A DNA stretch of 64,000 nucleotides from Lepidonotus clava (Eukaryota > Annelida > Polychaeta > Phyllodocida > Polynoidae): the NCBI GenBank assembly GCA_936440205.1, contig OW387142.1, forward strand, positions 17,078,736-17,142,735, in the 5' to 3' direction. Under the pieces are notes generated by a model, which saw nothing but the letters and a program-made list of their open reading frames with translations, was not told where the DNA came from and did not search any database. Numbering within the stretch: the stretch's first letter is position 1; every line of letters begins with the position of its first letter. A program made the position numbers and the translations under genes. This document shows, piece after piece, positions 61,901 to 64,000 of this stretch.

Positions 61901-62492
61901 AACAGGGCGACCAATGACTGAGGTAGGTACCAATTGATATCAGATACAAATGTGTAATGCCATTTTCTCCACTGAGTCCATTCGTCTCACCTCATATACG
62001 TTTTGTTTGTTAAGATTCTATGCCATGTGCAAAACGCTTGTATCATGTCTGAAGTTGGATTTAGGGCCTATCATATAAAGGCAAATTCCAGTACGTACCC
62101 ACTGTAAAGGGTTCATACTCTTAATAATTATAAATGTAGGCCTATATGCAATTGGTCGCTGTTCACTCAAACCTTCTTTTTTTTTTATTTCCATGACGTG
62201 CACAGACTCTGTCAAATGTCTATTCATAGTATTGATAATTCTTTTAAAGTGAGCAATTCAATATGTAATGTTAAGAGCTATTGTACAACTATTATTCCCT
62301 ACTGTGTTAAGTGAAATCAATGTTCATAAAATGAAAGAACGTTAATCAAGGGTCTAATGGTTGCAAGTCTGTAATCTAACACGTTACTATAGTGTTCTTC
62401 TGTTGTATGACATTTTGAATCTTTGTGTCGGAAGTATGCATGTGTTAAGAGTTAATAACCTCTCCTTGGTCTTTCAGAATAACGCTGAATAA
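46947..62492 (+). CDS. SVOPL: SVOP/SVOPL-like major facilitator transporter, 15 exons
   Basis: Exons: 46947-47019, 49341-49423, 49679-49777, 51984-52055, 52386-52510, 52905-52968, 53641-53763, 55038-55240, 55555-55634, 57029-57136, 57602-57713, 60705-60786, 61025-61114, 61806-61922, 62478-62492. Phases close to 481 residues, close to the size of vertebrate SVOPL. It is a 12-helix membrane transporter related to synaptic vesicle 2-related protein; the substrate is not known. Helix 1 has the family's acidic pair (Asp55, Glu58 in VADGMEIMVLSILG). MFS motif A is G99...D103-NYGRR after helix 2, with its pseudo-repeat D353-TLGRK. The PESPR signature is at 216-220, before a cytosolic loop ending LFTPKLRRTT. 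Helix 10-12 segments include LYPTEVRSSASGCGNAMAR, as in SVOP. An in-frame TAA precedes the ATG without an intervening ATG. One intron is GC-AG. SVOP is the alternative name; the short tails favour SVOPL. Confidence 0.93.
47319..47754. mobile_element. AGCCCATCCCAG-ended element, copy 2
   Basis: The ends ATAAGCCCATCCCAG and CTGGGATGGGCTTAT are inverted. The interior matches 30474-30926, including TTTACCA.GA.ATATT and AACCCTGGGATATACCCAA. It lies in intron 1 of the transporter gene. Confidence 0.75.
48986..49235. repeat. CpG-containing MITE with ACGCGTTTTT repeats
   Basis: The ends GCCGTATTATACTTTGCGTT and GACGCATAGTGTAATTATGGC-like sequence are imperfect inverted repeats. AACGCGTTTTTG occurs twice near the left and CCAACGCG and AACGCGTAGTATAATAT recur inside, and phrases of the type GTAATATAG repeat several times. 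It lies in intron 1 of the transporter. No coding content. Confidence 0.6.
50486..51298 (-). mobile_element. GTGGGG element copy 5, degraded and inverted
   Basis: The body matches copy 3 (GCAGATAAAAGAACCAA, ATCTCAGCTTCTAAAATGAC, AACAACCTTGAAATATCAAC) but with many substitutions and missing blocks. The right end runs into an expanded poly-C (51280-51298). This is the oldest-looking of the five copies. It lies in intron 3 of the transporter gene. Confidence 0.7.
51487..51717. repeat. CCCCATACCCACTAGG-ended palindromic element
   Basis: AGCCCCATACCCACTAGGC at the left pairs with GCCTAGTAAGTATGGTGCT at the right. Inside, AGAATCGGCTGATT and AATCAGCCGATTCT form an internal hairpin. It directly abuts a TTAA-family end at 51718. 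Confidence 0.6.
51722..51890. mobile_element. TTAA-family CGACTA-type element, truncated (E)
   Basis: TTAA at 51718-51721 is followed by AGCCTGGTCCCCACTTGG, the family terminal repeat. The right terminal repeat is not found, so the right limit is approximate. Confidence 0.45.
53285..53520. repeat. CAGGCCCGTACCCAGG-ended MITE
   Basis: CAGGCCCGTACCCAGG at the left and CCTGGGTATGGGCCT at the right are inverted repeats. The phrase AGTGGAACTTTT.GTT recurs three times inside. It lies in intron 6 of the transporter, about 120 bp before exon 7. Confidence 0.65.
55241..55554 (+). other. GC-AG intron of the transporter gene
   Basis: The exon ends at ...TGTATTTG and the intron starts GCAAGT; it closes with AACAG before GTTTTTGTATGG. 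Only this junction keeps the frame (phase 2) and yields CIWFLYGFVVYG, which aligns with the WFIWFSNAFSYYG region of SVOP. The donor TG|GCAAGT matches the strong context usual for GC-AG introns. No GT donor nearby restores the frame. Confidence 0.85.
55733..56716. mobile_element. GGCGAC-rich palindromic element carrying a minisatellite
   Basis: The ends AAAGGCCCATACTCACTAA and CTTAGTGGGGACGGCCCTTT are imperfect inverted repeats. GGCGACTGGG-like motifs sit near both ends (55760-55790 and 56520-56690). The centre is a tandem array (55848-56405). It resembles the TTAA-flanked CGACTA group. It lies in intron 9 of the transporter. Confidence 0.55.
55848..56405 (+). repeat. Minisatellite of about 115-170 bp units
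   Basis: About four and a half units share CCCCATTACAAACT.TGGAAAA, TAGTGACTAGGAATAGGGA, TTAGCCTTTTAGGT.TGAATC and CAGAAGAGAGGGATATATAT. The first two units also carry GGGGGCTCTCGAGGGTAAAC and are almost identical, which suggests a recent duplication. Later units are more diverged. Confidence 0.85.
57866..58014. repeat. GGCGGATCCAG-family MITE
   Basis: CAGTGGCGGATCAAGGTTTT at the left and TCTAAATTTGCCATTG at the right, with TTTTACATTAAAAAA inside. It is in intron 11 of the transporter. Confidence 0.6.
58188..58385 (+). repeat. Short tandem array of AACGAATATGTAA-type units
   Basis: Units of about 13-20 bp with AACGAA(A/T)AT.TGTAA(A/G)G recur roughly ten times with small variations, ending with two AAACCGGAAGTGA-like units to about 58432. 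The array leads directly into the GC-rich block at 58440-59130. Confidence 0.75.
58440..59130 (+). mobile_element. GC-rich block with TATA and AATAAA, possible LTR-type fossil
   Basis: The block is far richer in G+C than the surrounding intron. It starts with GTGACGTCA and AGCCAATCAG motifs, a TATATAAAGG (about 58488) and AATAAA 20-25 bases later, followed by GC-rich sequence with repeated GGAACGA and GCCCGA phrases. Long frames cross it on both strands (minus 58469-59107) but none resembles a known protein. A promoter followed at once by poly(A) and leader-like sequence could be the edge of an LTR-type element; a host CpG island with an alternative promoter is the other reading. Confidence 0.25.
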
Positions 62493-62736
62493 CCCTTTAT
62501 GAAAATGAAAGACTGGCATTTCAATTAATTCTAAAAGGCTCAACAAGGTCACAAGTAGGCCTTTCCGATTCAATGTGAGAGGGTTAAGGGAATGAAATAT
62601 TCTGAATAGGAATAAAAGTAGGATTTAGATCAAACTTGAATGATGGCATTTGGGATAAAATGCACAGTACACACTTTTATCCTCCTTCCTGCAGAAACTA
62701 AGTATATAATTTATTCTCTTGTGCTATCTTGTTGTA
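62493..62736 (+). other. 3' untranslated region of the transporter gene
   Basis: Sequence after the TAA stop contains AATAAA at 62611-62616, about 120 nt after the stop, a likely poly(A) signal. A GTGGGG element copy begins about 120 bp further on. Confidence 0.5.
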
Positions 62737-63711
62737 GTGGGGTCTGTTAACAACATTTTCGTTAAGGAGTGGATAAAAGCACCAAATTTTGCATGAGGCA
62801 CCTCTGAGGCATAACTATTAAATCTAGAAGGGGAGCCACCTTGAAATACCAAAATGAAATTTTGACAAATTTTGTATGTTTTTAGCATTTGAAATTTAAG
62901 GTATTCAATGAAAACTTTTGGCTAGCTTCGATTAGACCTATTGTATAGATTCGAAAGGTAAATAATTGAATTCCCTGTCCTATAATCTACCAATTTGGAC
63001 AATAGCAATGTATTTCTAGGCATTTCAGAAGCTGAGCTGAAGATTATTTCAATAAAAGTCGGCCATATTGGATTTTAGGTCCCTGTCCAGATTATATTGA
63101 TATTTCAAGGTGGCTCCCCTTTTAAATTAAATGAAGGGGTCCCAGGGGATCATCATACCAAATGAAATCAAGAAATCTTGTGGCAAAAGAGTAAAGTCTA
63201 TGTCCTTTCTTTTGAATTACTTTGGAATCGAGCGGTCATTATCAAATGTATCATGCTAATGAATTCAGCCATTTTGAAATTTATGGTATTGTATTGGATG
63301 AATATCATATTTATTGAGCCCTCTAGGATATTTACAACTGATATTGGAACCATTTCCCCTAGCCTTATGCCTTAGTGGCTAAAAATCATAATATTATTCA
63401 AAATGGGTCAGCCATCTTGGATTTAGGATTTATGTATTGACTTGAAACATAAATGAATTCCCTGACCCATAATCCCTCAATTTTGACACCAACCATGTCT
63501 CTTTAGTCTTTTTAGAAGCTGAGATATAAGAATTTTTATAGTAAAAGTCGGCCATATTGGTTTTTGGGCCCCGCCATCCATCCTATTGATATTTCAACAT
63601 GGCTCCCCTTCCAGATTTGATAGTTATGCCTCAGAGGTGCCTCATACCAAATTTGGTGCTTTTATCCACCGCGTAACGATTACTAAAAAATATGACCTCA
63701 ACAGACCCCAC
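62737..63711 (+). mobile_element. GTGGGG element copy 4 (3' flank of the transporter)
   Basis: The ends GTGGGGTCTGTTAACAACAT and CTCAACAGACCCCAC lie between TA dinucleotides (62735-62736, 63712-63713). It is in the orientation of copy 1 and closely matches it along its length. Confidence 0.85.
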
Positions 63712-63892
63712 TATTGTACTTCTTCACTGTAGCGGCAGATTACTTTTATAAATTCATGTGTTCACAATAAATCTTCAAACTTCAGCTTTGTTATTTATTT
63801 TACCAACAATGGCTAATTTTGCACTATGACTAAGAAGGTAATTAAGAGAAATAAGGTTTTGGTATTTCTTTTTTGAGGTAATTTTACTAAGC

Positions 63893-64000
63893 TGATTATT
63901 GGGTGACTGGGAGAATCGACTGATTCCTACCGTCACCTGTAAGTATAGTACATTGGAATGTGCATGTTTGTTATGAGTCAGAGCTAAAATCGGCCGAGTC
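63893..64000. repeat. CCCCATACC-type palindromic element, cut by the window end
   Basis: GGGTGACTGGGAGAATCGAC, then GTACATTGGAATGTGCATGT and ATGAGTCAGAGCTAAAATCG echo the interior of 23066-23296 and 51487-51717. Only part is visible. Confidence 0.4.

Noticed and set aside
1-64000. tRNA, rRNA and CRISPR features
   Set aside because: No cloverleaf with A and B boxes, no rRNA-like stretch and no regularly spaced short repeats with unique spacers were recognised.

Overview
The window is nuclear DNA of an animal: AT-rich, with long introns, GT-AG splice sites and many short dispersed repeats. A sea urchin-like linker histone, an SVOP-family transporter and the general repeat style suggest a marine deuterostome invertebrate, most likely an echinoderm. 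That assignment is an inference; no lineage-defining marker was found.

Three host genes can be rebuilt exon by exon, all on the + strand. (1) A linker histone H1 gene, about 14310-16147: two exons, 198 residues, H1.0/H5-like globular domain, unusual in having an intron and apparently a poly(A) 3' end. (2) A 19-exon gene, 20765-43108, whose splice phases all close to give a 1122-residue protein that I do not recognise; the centre is helical and the C-terminal third looks like a beta-propeller. (3) A 15-exon gene, 46947-62492, for a 481-residue major facilitator transporter of the SVOP/SVOPL group, which includes one GC-AG intron.

Layout: 1-14090 carries no convincing gene. It holds a 3.6 kb foldback element (5448-9060) with inverted arms of about 630-650 bp, several small palindromic elements and a GC-rich island near 9925-10195. 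14091-16530 is the H1 promoter, gene and 3' end. 16530-20764 is repeat-rich intergenic DNA. 20765-43108 is the large unknown gene, its introns loaded with mobile-element copies. 43109-46946 is intergenic with a perfect 18-bp hairpin. 46947-62492 is the transporter. 62493-64000 is 3' flank containing another element copy.

Mobile DNA dominates the non-coding space. The clearest family is an approximately 980-bp element with GTGGGGTCTGTT inverted ends and TA target duplications, with four whole-looking copies and one degraded copy. Others are TTAA-flanked elements rich in CGACTA motifs, small palindromic families, and an approximately 1 kb retroelement-like block set between two (TA)n tracts with an antisense Pro/Thr-rich reading frame. 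The palindrome TAGGCCTA occurs 19 times, far more than base composition predicts.

The three genes show no obvious functional link (chromatin, unknown, transport). They look like ordinary neighbours rather than a cluster.
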